A stretch of 64,000 nt of DNA from UBA11740 sp049273695. Lineage in GTDB: Bacteria; Acidobacteriota; Blastocatellia; Pyrinomonadales; Pyrinomonadaceae. The stretch spans positions 1 through 64,000 of the forward strand of contig JBASRE010000028.1 of the NCBI GenBank assembly GCA_049273695.1, written 5' to 3'. Under the pieces are notes generated by a model. That model did not search any database and had not been told where the DNA came from. It worked only from the letters and a program-made list of their open reading frames with translations. Below are positions 8,853-16,549 of this stretch, piece after piece (position 1 is the first letter of the stretch; every line of letters begins with the position of its first letter). The position numbers were made by a program, and so were the translations under genes.

Positions 8853-9406
8853 ACCCCAGTTCGGAAAGAATCGTTACGATCTTTGGCGGGTCGAAGTGCG
8901 GCGAAGATTCTCCGGAATACGCTGAAGCGCATCGCGTCGGCGAACTGCTCGCCGAGGCGGGCTACACCATCTGCACCGGGGGCTATGCGGGCGTGATGGA
9001 AGCCGCCAGTCGCGGCGCGCACGAACGTGGCGGCCGAGTCATCGGCGTGACGATGAATCAGTTCAAGTCGCAACCGAACCGTTACCTGACTGAGAAGATT
9101 CCGTCCGAACATTTTTACGAGCGGCTGCAGCGATTGATCACGCAATCGGTCGGCTACATCGCGTTGCGGGGCGGGATGGGCACGGTGACGGAAATTTCAC
9201 TCGTCTGGAACAAGATGCAAACGCGGGTACTCGAACCGCGGCCTTTGGTTTTGCTCGGCGAGTGCTGGCCGCCGATCGTGAAAGCCTGGCAGCAGCATCT
9301 CGCCGTGACGGACGATGACGTTAAGCTTTTGAAGTTCGCGCTGAGGCCGGACGAAGCCGTGGTGATAATTCAGCGCGAAGCCGCGGCGGCAGCGGCGACG
9401 GGATGA
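8849..9406 (+). CDS. LOG family nucleotide-binding protein
   Basis: The 185-residue protein has the LOG/lysine-decarboxylase-like Rossmann fold, with TIFGGSKCGEDSPEY at the start, TGGYAGVMEAASRGA at 43-57 and RGGMGTVTE at 107-115. The last is the PGGxGTxxE motif with arginine replacing proline. LOG proteins hydrolyse cytokinin riboside monophosphates or related AMP derivatives to free base and ribose phosphate; many bacterial members have unknown substrates. It overlaps the upstream methyltransferase gene by four bases. Confidence 0.82.
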   Translation: MNPSSERIVTIFGGSKCGEDSPEYAEAHRVGELLAEAGYTICTGGYAGVMEAASRGAHERGGRVIGVTMNQFKSQPNRYLTEKIPSEHFYERLQRLITQSVGYIALRGGMGTVTEISLVWNKMQTRVLEPRPLVLLGECWPPIVKAWQQHLAVTDDDVKLLKFALRPDEAVVIIQREAAAAAATG

Positions 9407-9409
9407 ATC

Positions 9410-9558
9410 CACAGATTACGCAGATTACACAGATTAAAATCAATGATTAAATGAAGCGCACCAGCTGGAGCAAAGAACAGTGCCTTAAATCGCGGTTCGA
9501 ACTGAAACTACAATTGAAGGAAGCGATAGCTCTTCAATCTGTGTAATCTGTGTAATCT
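9410..9558. repeat. Hairpin built of iterated CAGATTAC words
   Basis: The left end holds CAGATTACGCAGATTACA followed by another CAGATTA (about 9415-9437). The right end holds the complement run, AATCTGTGTAATCTGTGT and another AATCT (about 9534-9558). The roughly 95 bases between show no gene. Related words bound the repeat at 45574-45682. It separates the LOG gene from the next gene. Confidence 0.75.
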
Positions 9559-9575
9559 CTGGTTAGATCGTTCTT

Positions 9576-10430
9576 ATGAAGCGTTGTTCAAAATGTCATA
9601 GAGCCTACGAAGACGATACGCTGCGTTTCTGTCTCGAAGACGGCAGTCCGCTGTTTGATGCGCGCGATTCGGACGCGCCGGCGACTGAGATTCTCCCGGC
9701 CCGCGGCACGCCGACATTGAAATCGACGGGGCCGACGGTGCCTTCATATCCAAACGTCAGCCGCCCGTCGCCGGAAATACGCGAGGCGCGAACTTCAAAT
9801 CCGGTATTGACTGCCGGGGTAATTGCGATCGTCTGCTTGCTTCTCGCGCTGGTCGCGATTGCCGGAGTGTTTGTTTTTCGGCAGAGTCGCGAAAAGGAAC
9901 CAGAAGTTGCGCGCACGGCCACACCGTCAACGTCGCCAACCTCGGGGACGCGTACGGGGGTGGTCGATTCGAATGAAACATTGATGTCGCCCTCCAGCGG
10001 AGCGCCGCTGAAAATCACGAGCTCGGCGTCATCCGTCCGGCTCGCGGTTCAAGCGAACACTTACTTCGCTGCGAATGCGATCGACGGAAAGCGGGCGACG
10101 GCCTGGATTGAAGGCGCGGACGGCCCGGGAATCGGCGAATGGGTTCGCTTCGATTTTGATCGTGAGATTACCCTCCACCGCATTCTTTGGCAGCCTGGCT
10201 ACTTCAAGAGTCCCGCGATCTGGAACCAGAATAACCGCCTCGCGACGGTCCGAGCGGAGTTTTCCGACGGCACCTGGCGTGAGCTGACCTTCGCTGACCG
10301 GATGGACAGTCAGAAGATGGATGTGGGCGCAGTCCGCACGCGATGGGTGAAATTCGTCATCATGGCAGTTCACTACGGAAGCGATCCGGATACGGCGGTT
10401 TCCGAAGTCGCCTTCGAATGGGAGCCCTAA
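9576..10430 (+). CDS. Membrane protein with N-terminal zinc-ribbon-like knuckle and C-terminal discoidin-like domain
   Basis: The 284-residue protein starts with CSKCHRAYEDDTLRFC (C4, C7, C19), half of a zinc-ribbon-like motif seen in many acidobacterial membrane proteins. A proline-rich linker leads to one membrane helix at about 77-101. The last 140 residues form a beta-sandwich of discoidin/F5-8 type C or NADase-type glycan-binding style, with an NTYFAANAIDGKRATAWIEG region that fits the usual 'A.DG...TAW' pattern. The topology suggests a cytoplasmic ribbon and an outer carbohydrate-binding domain. The function is unknown. The arginase gene starts 21 bases downstream, so they may be co-transcribed. 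Confidence 0.7.
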   Translation: MKRCSKCHRAYEDDTLRFCLEDGSPLFDARDSDAPATEILPARGTPTLKSTGPTVPSYPNVSRPSPEIREARTSNPVLTAGVIAIVCLLLALVAIAGVFVFRQSREKEPEVARTATPSTSPTSGTRTGVVDSNETLMSPSSGAPLKITSSASSVRLAVQANTYFAANAIDGKRATAWIEGADGPGIGEWVRFDFDREITLHRILWQPGYFKSPAIWNQNNRLATVRAEFSDGTWRELTFADRMDSQKMDVGAVRTRWVKFVIMAVHYGSDPDTAVSEVAFEWEP

Positions 10431-10451
10431 CCAAACACGGACCCTAATCCA

Positions 10452-11414
10452 ATGGCAGATGGTTTGATTAAAACGGGTATCAATCACGAAGCGTTGCCCG
10501 GAGTAGGTAAGACAGTTGGCATTCTCGGTGTGCCGCTGGCCTTCGGTCAGGGCATGCTTGGTGTTGAACTTGGGCCCGCAGCGACACGCGTCGCGGGCTT
10601 GGCTTCAGCCATCGGCAAACTTGGGTATGAAGTAAATGACCGGGGCGACCTTCGGGTAGAGCGACCTCGCACATACCCGCGTAACGGTGAGCCGCTGAAG
10701 TACCTGAATGAAGTCTTCACCACTTGTTCAGCCCTGGCATCCGAAGCTGAAAAGATCGTAGAGGCGGGCGAGCTGCCGATAACGATTGGCGGCGATCATT
10801 CCATTGCGATCGGTTCCTTGTCGGGAGTCGTGAAGGCGTTTCGCAAGCGCGGGCAAAAACTCGGATTAATCTATCTCGACGCGCACGCGGACATGAATAC
10901 GCCTGAGTCGACGCCGTCTGGAAACATTCATGGCATGCCTTTGGCGGTGCTGCTGGGACACGGCGCGCCCGAGTTGCTCGGCATTGGCGGCCACGGCCCG
11001 AAGTTCGAAATAGAAACTTGTGCGCACGTGGGAGCGCGCGATCTCGATTTGGGCGAGCGCGAATTGATCAAGCAACTTGGCCTTCGCTGTTTCACCATGC
11101 GCGAAATTGATGAGCGTGGTCTGAGCGTCTGCATGAACGAAGCGATCGCGATTGCCTCAAAGGGTACGGACGGATTTGCGGTGACGTTCGACGTGGACGT
11201 GCTTGACCCCGGTGACGCACCCGGGTCAGGCACACTGGTGCGCGGTGGGTTCACCTATCGCGAGGCGCACCTCGCAATGGAGAAAATTGCCGACAGCGGC
11301 GGGATGCGATCGCTTGAGGTCGTGGAGATCAATACGGCGCTCGACGTCAACAATCGCACGGCCGAGTTGGGAGTTGAGTTGATCCTGTCAGCGCTCGGCA
11401 AGACGATCTTGTAG
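10452..11414 (+). CDS. rocF: Arginase
   Basis: The 320-residue ureohydrolase has all six manganese ligands: H116 in GGDHS, D143, H145 and D147 in DAHADMN, and D247 and D249 in FDVDVLDP. The NTPESTPSGNIHGMP loop after the second motif is the arginase pattern rather than agmatinase. It cleaves arginine to ornithine and urea. The stop codon's last base is also the first base of a hairpin repeat that separates it from ddl. No other arginine catabolism gene is nearby. Confidence 0.93.
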   Translation: MADGLIKTGINHEALPGVGKTVGILGVPLAFGQGMLGVELGPAATRVAGLASAIGKLGYEVNDRGDLRVERPRTYPRNGEPLKYLNEVFTTCSALASEAEKIVEAGELPITIGGDHSIAIGSLSGVVKAFRKRGQKLGLIYLDAHADMNTPESTPSGNIHGMPLAVLLGHGAPELLGIGGHGPKFEIETCAHVGARDLDLGERELIKQLGLRCFTMREIDERGLSVCMNEAIAIASKGTDGFAVTFDVDVLDPGDAPGSGTLVRGGFTYREAHLAMEKIADSGGMRSLEVVEINTALDVNNRTAELGVELILSALGKTIL

Positions 11415-11473
11415 TGGCACAGGCTTTAGCCTGTGATGAAACCGGGAGAACCACAGACTGAAGTCTGTGCCAC
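11414..11473. repeat. Inverted repeat with 9-base arms (REP-like)
   Basis: Arms GTGGCACAG (11414-11422) and CTGTGCCAC (11465-11473) enclose two smaller palindromes, ACAGGCTTTAGCCTGT and ACAGACTGAAGTCTGT. It occupies the whole spacer between arginase and ddl and ends one base before the ddl ATG. The upstream in-frame ATG at 11433 is therefore inside the repeat. Confidence 0.8.
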
Positions 11474-11474
11474 A

Positions 11475-12602
11475 ATGAAAAAGAAACTTCGCATTGGCGT
11501 AATCTTCGGAGGCCGTTCCGGCGAGCATGAGGTATCGCTGCGCTCTGCGCGATCGGTAATCGAAGCTATCGACAAATCTAAATACGAAGTCGTGCCGATC
11601 GCCATCACGAAGGAAGGGAACTGGCTGGGACCGGCTGCCGCGGCGAAGGTCTTACCGGCGGAAACGCAGCGTCTCGTGCCCACGAACACGCATGAAAATT
11701 CCAACCGTGACGTCGCGATCCTTGGCGATCCTTCACGGACCGGTTTGGTAAAACTCGATGCCGACGATCAATCACGTGAACAAATCGACGTGGTTTTTCC
11801 GGTCTTGCACGGAACGTACGGCGAAGATGGAACGATTCAGGGGCTGTTGGAGATGGCGGCGCTTCCATTCGTCGGGTGCGGCACGCTGGCGGGGGCCTGC
11901 GGGATGGACAAGGTGACGATGAAGGCTTTGTTCAAGGAAGCGGAGCTGCCGATTTGTGATTACACCTGGTTCCTGCGTTCGGAATGGGAGAACGATCCGG
12001 GCAAGGTAACCAAACGCGTCAGTCGTGAAATCGGATTCCCATGTTTCGTAAAGCCGGCGAATCTCGGGTCGTCAGTCGGCATTTCGAAGGCGACCGACAA
12101 GGCTTCGTTTGCCAGCGCTGCTGAACTGGCTGCTCGTTATGATCGCAAGATTGTAGTTGAGGAGTTGGTTGACGCACGCGAGATTGAGTGCGCGGTGATG
12201 GGCAACGACCAGCCGGAGGCGAGCTTGCCGGGCGAATACGTTATTCACGAACAGTCGGCGCGCTTTCTCGACTACACGGAAAAATATGCGAGCACCGGAA
12301 ACGTCGAGTTCGTGGTTCCGGCCCGCATTTCAAAAGCAGCGACTAAGAGGATTCAGTCGATGGCCGTGAAAGCCTACAAAGCGATCGACGCCTCGGGCCT
12401 TTCACGCGTGGACTTCTTTCTGAAGAAGGATGGAACGTTGCTGCTCAACGAAATCAACACGCTACCCGGCCTCACGGACGTTTCCGGTTTTCCCAAGATG
12501 TGGAAAGCGTCGGGCGTGCCGTTCACCAAAGTGATCGATAAGCTGATCGAATTCGCAATCGAACGTCATCGCGAGCGCGCGCGGAACGAAACGAGTATCT
12601 GA
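11475..12602 (+). CDS. ddl: D-alanine--D-alanine ligase
   Basis: This 375-residue ATP-grasp enzyme has the family opening IGVIFGGRSGEHEVSLRSA, a FPVLHGTYGEDGTIQG block, the glycine loop KPANLGSSVGISKA, and NEINTLPGLTDVSGFPKMW at the end. It makes the D-Ala-D-Ala dipeptide for peptidoglycan. The start is placed at 11475 (MKKKLRIGVIFGG) because the 14 extra residues from 11433 are encoded by a hairpin repeat and do not belong to the family. No strong ribosome site is visible, since the repeat reaches the start codon. Confidence 0.94.
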   Translation: MKKKLRIGVIFGGRSGEHEVSLRSARSVIEAIDKSKYEVVPIAITKEGNWLGPAAAAKVLPAETQRLVPTNTHENSNRDVAILGDPSRTGLVKLDADDQSREQIDVVFPVLHGTYGEDGTIQGLLEMAALPFVGCGTLAGACGMDKVTMKALFKEAELPICDYTWFLRSEWENDPGKVTKRVSREIGFPCFVKPANLGSSVGISKATDKASFASAAELAARYDRKIVVEELVDAREIECAVMGNDQPEASLPGEYVIHEQSARFLDYTEKYASTGNVEFVVPARISKAATKRIQSMAVKAYKAIDASGLSRVDFFLKKDGTLLLNEINTLPGLTDVSGFPKMWKASGVPFTKVIDKLIEFAIERHRERARNETSI

Positions 12603-12637
12603 CAAGTATTACGCACCTGTATCGCTTGGAGTGAATC

Positions 12638-12919
12638 ATGAGCGCGGAACAGTGGTTAGGCCTGGCGCTGCGGATAGTCGGAGCAATCGTATTCCTTTAT
12701 GGAGTGGGCTACCTGGTAGATGGCGCGTTGTTCCACCTTGAGTACTTCATCTATGCGGACTCAAGCGTGAATTACTACATTGTCGTTGGCCTTCTTTACT
12801 GCACCGCCGGCGGCTACTTGCTTCGCGGGGCGCCCCATGTTGTGCGGTTTGCTTATCCGCAGGAAGAAGGAACGGAAGAGCCGGCCGAGGACGAAGGAAA
12901 TGCTGATGATCGTTCTTGA
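12638..12919 (+). CDS. Small membrane protein, two predicted helices
   Basis: The 93-residue protein has two hydrophobic segments, at about 5-32 and 44-63, joined by an aromatic loop (LFHLEYFIYADSSVNYY), and an acidic C-terminal tail (EEGTEEPAEDEG). The hairpin-type topology and acidic tail suggest an inner-membrane accessory protein. I do not recognise a family. It follows ddl by 35 bases on the same strand and precedes a secreted protein gene. Confidence 0.6.
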   Translation: MSAEQWLGLALRIVGAIVFLYGVGYLVDGALFHLEYFIYADSSVNYYIVVGLLYCTAGGYLLRGAPHVVRFAYPQEEGTEEPAEDEGNADDRS

Positions 12920-12973
12920 TGTCTGTGTTGCCCTTTCGACAAGCCCTGTCCTAAACCCAGAAAGAATCAGGCA

Positions 12974-13552
12974 ATGAACCTACTTGTAAAGATAGTTTTC
13001 ACGACAGCACTAGCACTGGCCATTCCTGGTCTTTCTTACGCTCAGGATCCAACCAGGAAGCCGTCAAGCGAAGCCGGCGCACGGAAGGCCTTCTTCGAAA
13101 ATCTTAAAAAGATATGCGGTCATCGGTTCGCGGGCGAGACACAGTTTCCGCCGGATCCCAACCACCCGCTCGCCGGCAAGAAGCTGGTCATGTCGGTTGA
13201 TTCGTGTAACGACCGCGAAATTCGGATTCCATTTGTGGTCGGTGAAGACAGGTCGCGGACGTGGATTTTGACACTGTCGGAAAAGGGTTTGCTTTTCAAG
13301 CACGATCACCGTCATCCCGACGGGACCCCCGACAAGATTACGATGTACGGTGGATGGGCCGCCGAGGGTGGCACTCCCTATCTGCAGCGTTTTCCCGCCG
13401 ACGAGGATACGGCAAAACTAATTCCTGAGGCGACAACGAATGTTTGGACGCTCGAGATACTCCCGGAGAAACAACAGTTCACTTACTATCTCGAGCGGAA
13501 CAACCAACCACGCTACCGGGCGGTATTCAGTATGAAGCCGCTACCTGACTAA
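12974..13552 (+). CDS. Secreted protein of unknown function
   Basis: The 192-residue protein has a signal peptide (residues 1-23, cut after SYA). The mature part has a CGHRF segment, a VDSCNDREIRIPF block, a HDHRHPDGTPDKITMYGG stretch and a C-terminal YLERNNQPRYRAVF strand. The two cysteines (about 48 and 78) could form a disulfide. The pattern looks like a compact beta-rich periplasmic protein. No family could be named. It converges on the VWA gene with only two bases between stops. Confidence 0.65.
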   Translation: MNLLVKIVFTTALALAIPGLSYAQDPTRKPSSEAGARKAFFENLKKICGHRFAGETQFPPDPNHPLAGKKLVMSVDSCNDREIRIPFVVGEDRSRTWILTLSEKGLLFKHDHRHPDGTPDKITMYGGWAAEGGTPYLQRFPADEDTAKLIPEATTNVWTLEILPEKQQFTYYLERNNQPRYRAVFSMKPLPD

Positions 13553-13554
13553 GC

Positions 13555-14505
13555 TTAATCTTTCGGCGCGCGATAACCTTTGCGCGTTCTCGCGTTCACG
13601 TCCGGTCTGTTGAGTTTCACATCAACCTTCCGCCATTTACCGTCGCGAGCGCGGTTAGTTGGACGATATGAGATCGTGTACTGATGACCGAGCTCTTCCG
13701 CAATGGAAGCGAAGGAATCACGCAGCTGCAATCCGCCCGGCGTGTCGATGTAACGACCGCCGCTTTTTTCAGCCAGCGTTCTCAGAGTGCCGGCTGCCGC
13801 AATGTCCCGCTTCGGACCTTGCTCAGACATGTTAACGCCGTAAATTGTCGCCGCAGCGAGGGACGCACGATCCAAAGCTTTGTCTGAGCTGGCCCGGCTG
13901 TAATTTTCACCACCGTCAGAGAGCACTACGATCGCGCGGCGTTTCTCTTCACGTTTCGCCAAATCCTCGGCGGCACGAACTACCGCGTCGTTCAGCGCCG
14001 TCATCGTTTTGGTCCGCAAACCATAAACGCGGGGCGGCAAATCCCGCCCGGGAGAATAGTCGCCCCACTGCTCAACCTTAATATCAAAGCTGTAAATGGA
14101 AGCGACATCCTGTTCTCTCAAACCATCGAGGAAACGGATGGCCGCGCTGCGTCCCAACGTCAGCCGCGTTTCCATGCTGCCCGAAGTGTCGAGCAGAATC
14201 GCCGCGGCAAAGGGAGTCTCCTCAGCGCTGAATGCGGCGGTCTTTTGCTCCACGCCATCCTCAGTGATGAGGAAGTCACCGCTTTTCAGACCTGTGACGA
14301 ACTTTCCGTTCTTGTCGAGCACCGTCACGTTTAGCACGACCAGGTCAGTCGAAACACGAATGACATCATCCTGATCCTGTGTCTTAGGTTGCTGGTCAGC
14401 ACCCACCGGCGCGGTGGCGGAAATGAGTGGAAGGAACGCTGCCGCGGTCAACGAAAGAGCAAACGCAATCAGCCAGGCACGACGGTTGAAGCGCAAAACG
14501 TCCAT
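13555..14505 (-). CDS. VWFA-related domain protein (acidobacterial type)
   Basis: The 316-residue protein has an N-terminal hydrophobic export segment (about 10-32), a VVLNVTVLDKNGKFVTGL beta region, and a von Willebrand A domain with the MIDAS motif DTSGS at 106-110. Its layout, a short carboxypeptidase-like strand pair then VWA, is that of the 'VWFA-related' family expanded in Acidobacteriota. The C-terminal YRAPKD motif (RKGYRAP) is also characteristic. It probably binds a protein partner through metal in the periplasm. It is the last gene of a three-gene minus-strand run with 14509-15081 and 15167-15784. Confidence 0.85.
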   Translation of the reverse strand: MDVLRFNRRAWLIAFALSLTAAAFLPLISATAPVGADQQPKTQDQDDVIRVSTDLVVLNVTVLDKNGKFVTGLKSGDFLITEDGVEQKTAAFSAEETPFAAAILLDTSGSMETRLTLGRSAAIRFLDGLREQDVASIYSFDIKVEQWGDYSPGRDLPPRVYGLRTKTMTALNDAVVRAAEDLAKREEKRRAIVVLSDGGENYSRASSDKALDRASLAAATIYGVNMSEQGPKRDIAAAGTLRTLAEKSGGRYIDTPGGLQLRDSFASIAEELGHQYTISYRPTNRARDGKWRKVDVKLNRPDVNARTRKGYRAPKD

Positions 14506-14508
14506 GGC

Positions 14509-15081
14509 TCAATCACGAGTACCGCGCACGTATTGGATTAGGGCGATGAGTTTGTTCGCCTGATTAATTATCGAAGCTGAGACTATGCGACGAGGAGTCT
14601 TCTCTACTTCGTCGCAAAGTTCCTTGGCCATCTCGGCAAGCTGGGGAACGGCCTCGTCGTGGGTCTTGGGCAACTCCTTCGGATCGGCGTCTGTTTGCGA
14701 GCCTCCGACTTCGTTGCGGATGCGCCGGGTGAGTTTTTCGAGCCGTTCCAACTTCTTATAGTCCGCGGCGTTAAAGCTGCGCGCAGTTTCGTAAGTCTTC
14801 TGTAGCTCGGCCGCCAGGTCCCGCGCCTCCTGGGCGCGCTCGACATGTTCTTCGTAGTCCTTCTTTTCCTTTTTCAGCATCATGCGCGTGCGCGTCTCGG
14901 TTTCGCGGTTTCCAAAATCGATCCCGTCATTGCGTTTGTCCATCGGATTTGGAGACGGTTGGGGAACGGGCCGCCTGGCCCCGGGCTGCGCTTGAGCCGA
15001 TATCCACATCGCCGTGAACAGCACCAGCGCGCAGGCCAGGGTGAGACGAAGGAATCGAAATGTCGTGATGCGCGCGAACAT
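14509..15081 (-). CDS. Secreted coiled-coil-rich hypothetical protein
   Basis: Taking the ATG at 15081 gives a 190-residue protein with a signal peptide (MFARITTFRFLRLTLACALV, cleaved near AQAQ) followed by a proline-rich linker and a highly charged helical region (KKEKKDYEEHVERAQEARD through TRRIRNEVG). Frame-open sequence runs upstream to 15342 but overlaps the preceding gene and lacks family character, so it is excluded. Only three bases separate it from the VWA gene, which makes a functional pair likely. No family recognised. Confidence 0.65.
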   Translation of the reverse strand: MFARITTFRFLRLTLACALVLFTAMWISAQAQPGARRPVPQPSPNPMDKRNDGIDFGNRETETRTRMMLKKEKKDYEEHVERAQEARDLAAELQKTYETARSFNAADYKKLERLEKLTRRIRNEVGGSQTDADPKELPKTHDEAVPQLAEMAKELCDEVEKTPRRIVSASIINQANKLIALIQYVRGTRD

Positions 15082-15166
15082 AAAACGGTCGCTATCGTAG
15101 CCTAAAGTCGGAATTGCTCTCAAGCAATGCTGTGACGAAAAAAGTTGAGTTGGCGTTGGCTGCCGA

Positions 15167-15784
15167 TTAAGGAATACGACCCGGGTTGTTGGGAGTGTTG
15201 ATGAACTCGTCGCGCTTGCCCGAACTCGGCTTATCCACCACGACCGTTTTCGAGGCAGGCGATTCCATCGGCGGCGCCGCGTTTCCGGGCATCGCTTTGA
15301 AAGCGACTGACGTTCGGTCGTTGCCGCCCAGGACACGCACAAAGGTCGAGGTGCTGTAATCCTGAGTCGCTACCTCCAGACTGTAACGGGCGCGGCCGTC
15401 GGGCGGTAATGCTGCTGCGTCAGTGGCCACCACGCGCGTTTCGACCCCCGATCCGGCGCGTCGTCTCAGCGCCAGCTCAACCGCAATATTTTGCAGTGTC
15501 TCAGGCGAGATGTTGTGCACCGTGCCGCTCAAGGTGGTCGTCTTGCCTTTGACCACCGCGTCATCAACCAGCACTTCAACTTTCGGTGAGTTCTTTTTTA
15601 CTTCCAACGCTTCGGTTGCGGCGACCTGCCGCTCGTGGCGCTTCCGCAGAAAGAGATAGCCGCCGAATACCAGGCCGGTTATCACGAGGGCGCAGAGCAC
15701 TCCGACGAGCAAACGTCGCGTGTGCCGCTTTTCTTCTTCTTCGAGTGGGATAGGTTGGGTTTCGAGTTGATTCAGTATGTCCAT
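15167..15784 (-). CDS. Membrane-anchored protein with immunoglobulin-like (FxLYD-type) domain
   Basis: The 205-residue protein has a cytoplasmic acidic start (PLEEEEKRHTRR), one membrane helix at about 26-47 and an outer domain around 65-165. The domain's VHNISPETLQNIAVELALR segment looks like the FxLYD-type strand pattern used in extracytoplasmic beta-sandwiches. The C-terminus is low-complexity (PGNAAPPMESPASK). It heads the minus-strand run that continues to the VWA gene. Function unknown. Confidence 0.6.
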   Translation of the reverse strand: MDILNQLETQPIPLEEEEKRHTRRLLVGVLCALVITGLVFGGYLFLRKRHERQVAATEALEVKKNSPKVEVLVDDAVVKGKTTTLSGTVHNISPETLQNIAVELALRRRAGSGVETRVVATDAAALPPDGRARYSLEVATQDYSTSTFVRVLGGNDRTSVAFKAMPGNAAPPMESPASKTVVVDKPSSGKRDEFINTPNNPGRIP

Positions 15785-15808
15785 GTTCGAGGGTGTGTAA
15801 AAACTAAG

Positions 15809-16456
15809 TTACGGTTGTGGGCGCACGGCAGTCGGGGTTCCGCCCATGTGTTCGATCAAAGCCGTCAGGAATTCCTGTTCGGCGGTTCCGCTGCTGGGGA
15901 GCGTCATCCACTGAGCGCCGGTTGCGCTGTCCGTGCGTCCTTCAATCTTGGCGTTGATTGAGACGTTTGCGCTCACGCCGTCAATTGGCTGCACTTCGAC
16001 TGAGATCGTGTAACGTCCACGCGTCCAGCCCTGGGTGTCGGAGGTCACAACGTCGGCATACCGATTGAGTTCGGATTGGGCGACGACGGCGCCTTTGATG
16101 AAGGTGAAAGGTTGACTGACGATGATTCCTTCAGAAGGTCGTGAAGCAGCATCGTCAACGATCAGCTTTCGCTCGCGCATCAATTCGGTAATCGCTGTCA
16201 GCAGCTCGTCGCGCCGCGCTGTCATGCGATACGGATTCGGTAGCACAAGGGTAGCCGGAGATTTTCCCTTTCCGAAATTTATTCCGGAGTTGCTGGTACC
16301 TACGTCAGTCTTGGTCCCGTTCACCCCCGCATTCCGGTTGCTTCCGCTATCGCGGACCCTCTGGCTTTGAGTATCGACGCCTTTTTCCTGGGCAATGACC
16401 GCCGGCGAGATCAAAAAGATAGTAGATAGTGCGAAGAGGACTGCTAGGACTTTCAT
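15809..16456 (-). CDS. Secreted hypothetical protein
   Basis: The 215-residue protein has a clear signal peptide (residues 1-22, cut after VIA). A low-complexity linker (about 25-65, rich in N, G, S) leads to a domain with RRDELLTAITELMRERKLIVDD, an SEGIIVSQPFTF strand and a TISVEVQPIDGVSANVSINAKIEG strand. The latter resembles small periplasmic proteins that support beta-barrel assembly (NlpE/BamC-like), but similarity is too weak to claim. It lies downstream of the POTRA gene on the same strand. Confidence 0.55.
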   Translation of the reverse strand: MKVLAVLFALSTIFLISPAVIAQEKGVDTQSQRVRDSGSNRNAGVNGTKTDVGTSNSGINFGKGKSPATLVLPNPYRMTARRDELLTAITELMRERKLIVDDAASRPSEGIIVSQPFTFIKGAVVAQSELNRYADVVTSDTQGWTRGRYTISVEVQPIDGVSANVSINAKIEGRTDSATGAQWMTLPSSGTAEQEFLTALIEHMGGTPTAVRPQP

Positions 16457-16549
16457 TGAATTACCTCAGTTCTGCGTAGCCAAACCCGAAGGGGATGAAC
16501 AAATTGAGAATAAACCCATGCCGGGGTGAATACAAGCAACACTCCTCGA

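Noticed and set aside
11433..11474. Upstream in-frame ATG for ddl
   Set aside because: The 14 extra residues are encoded by a hairpin repeat and do not match the family N-terminus, so the start at 11475 is preferred.
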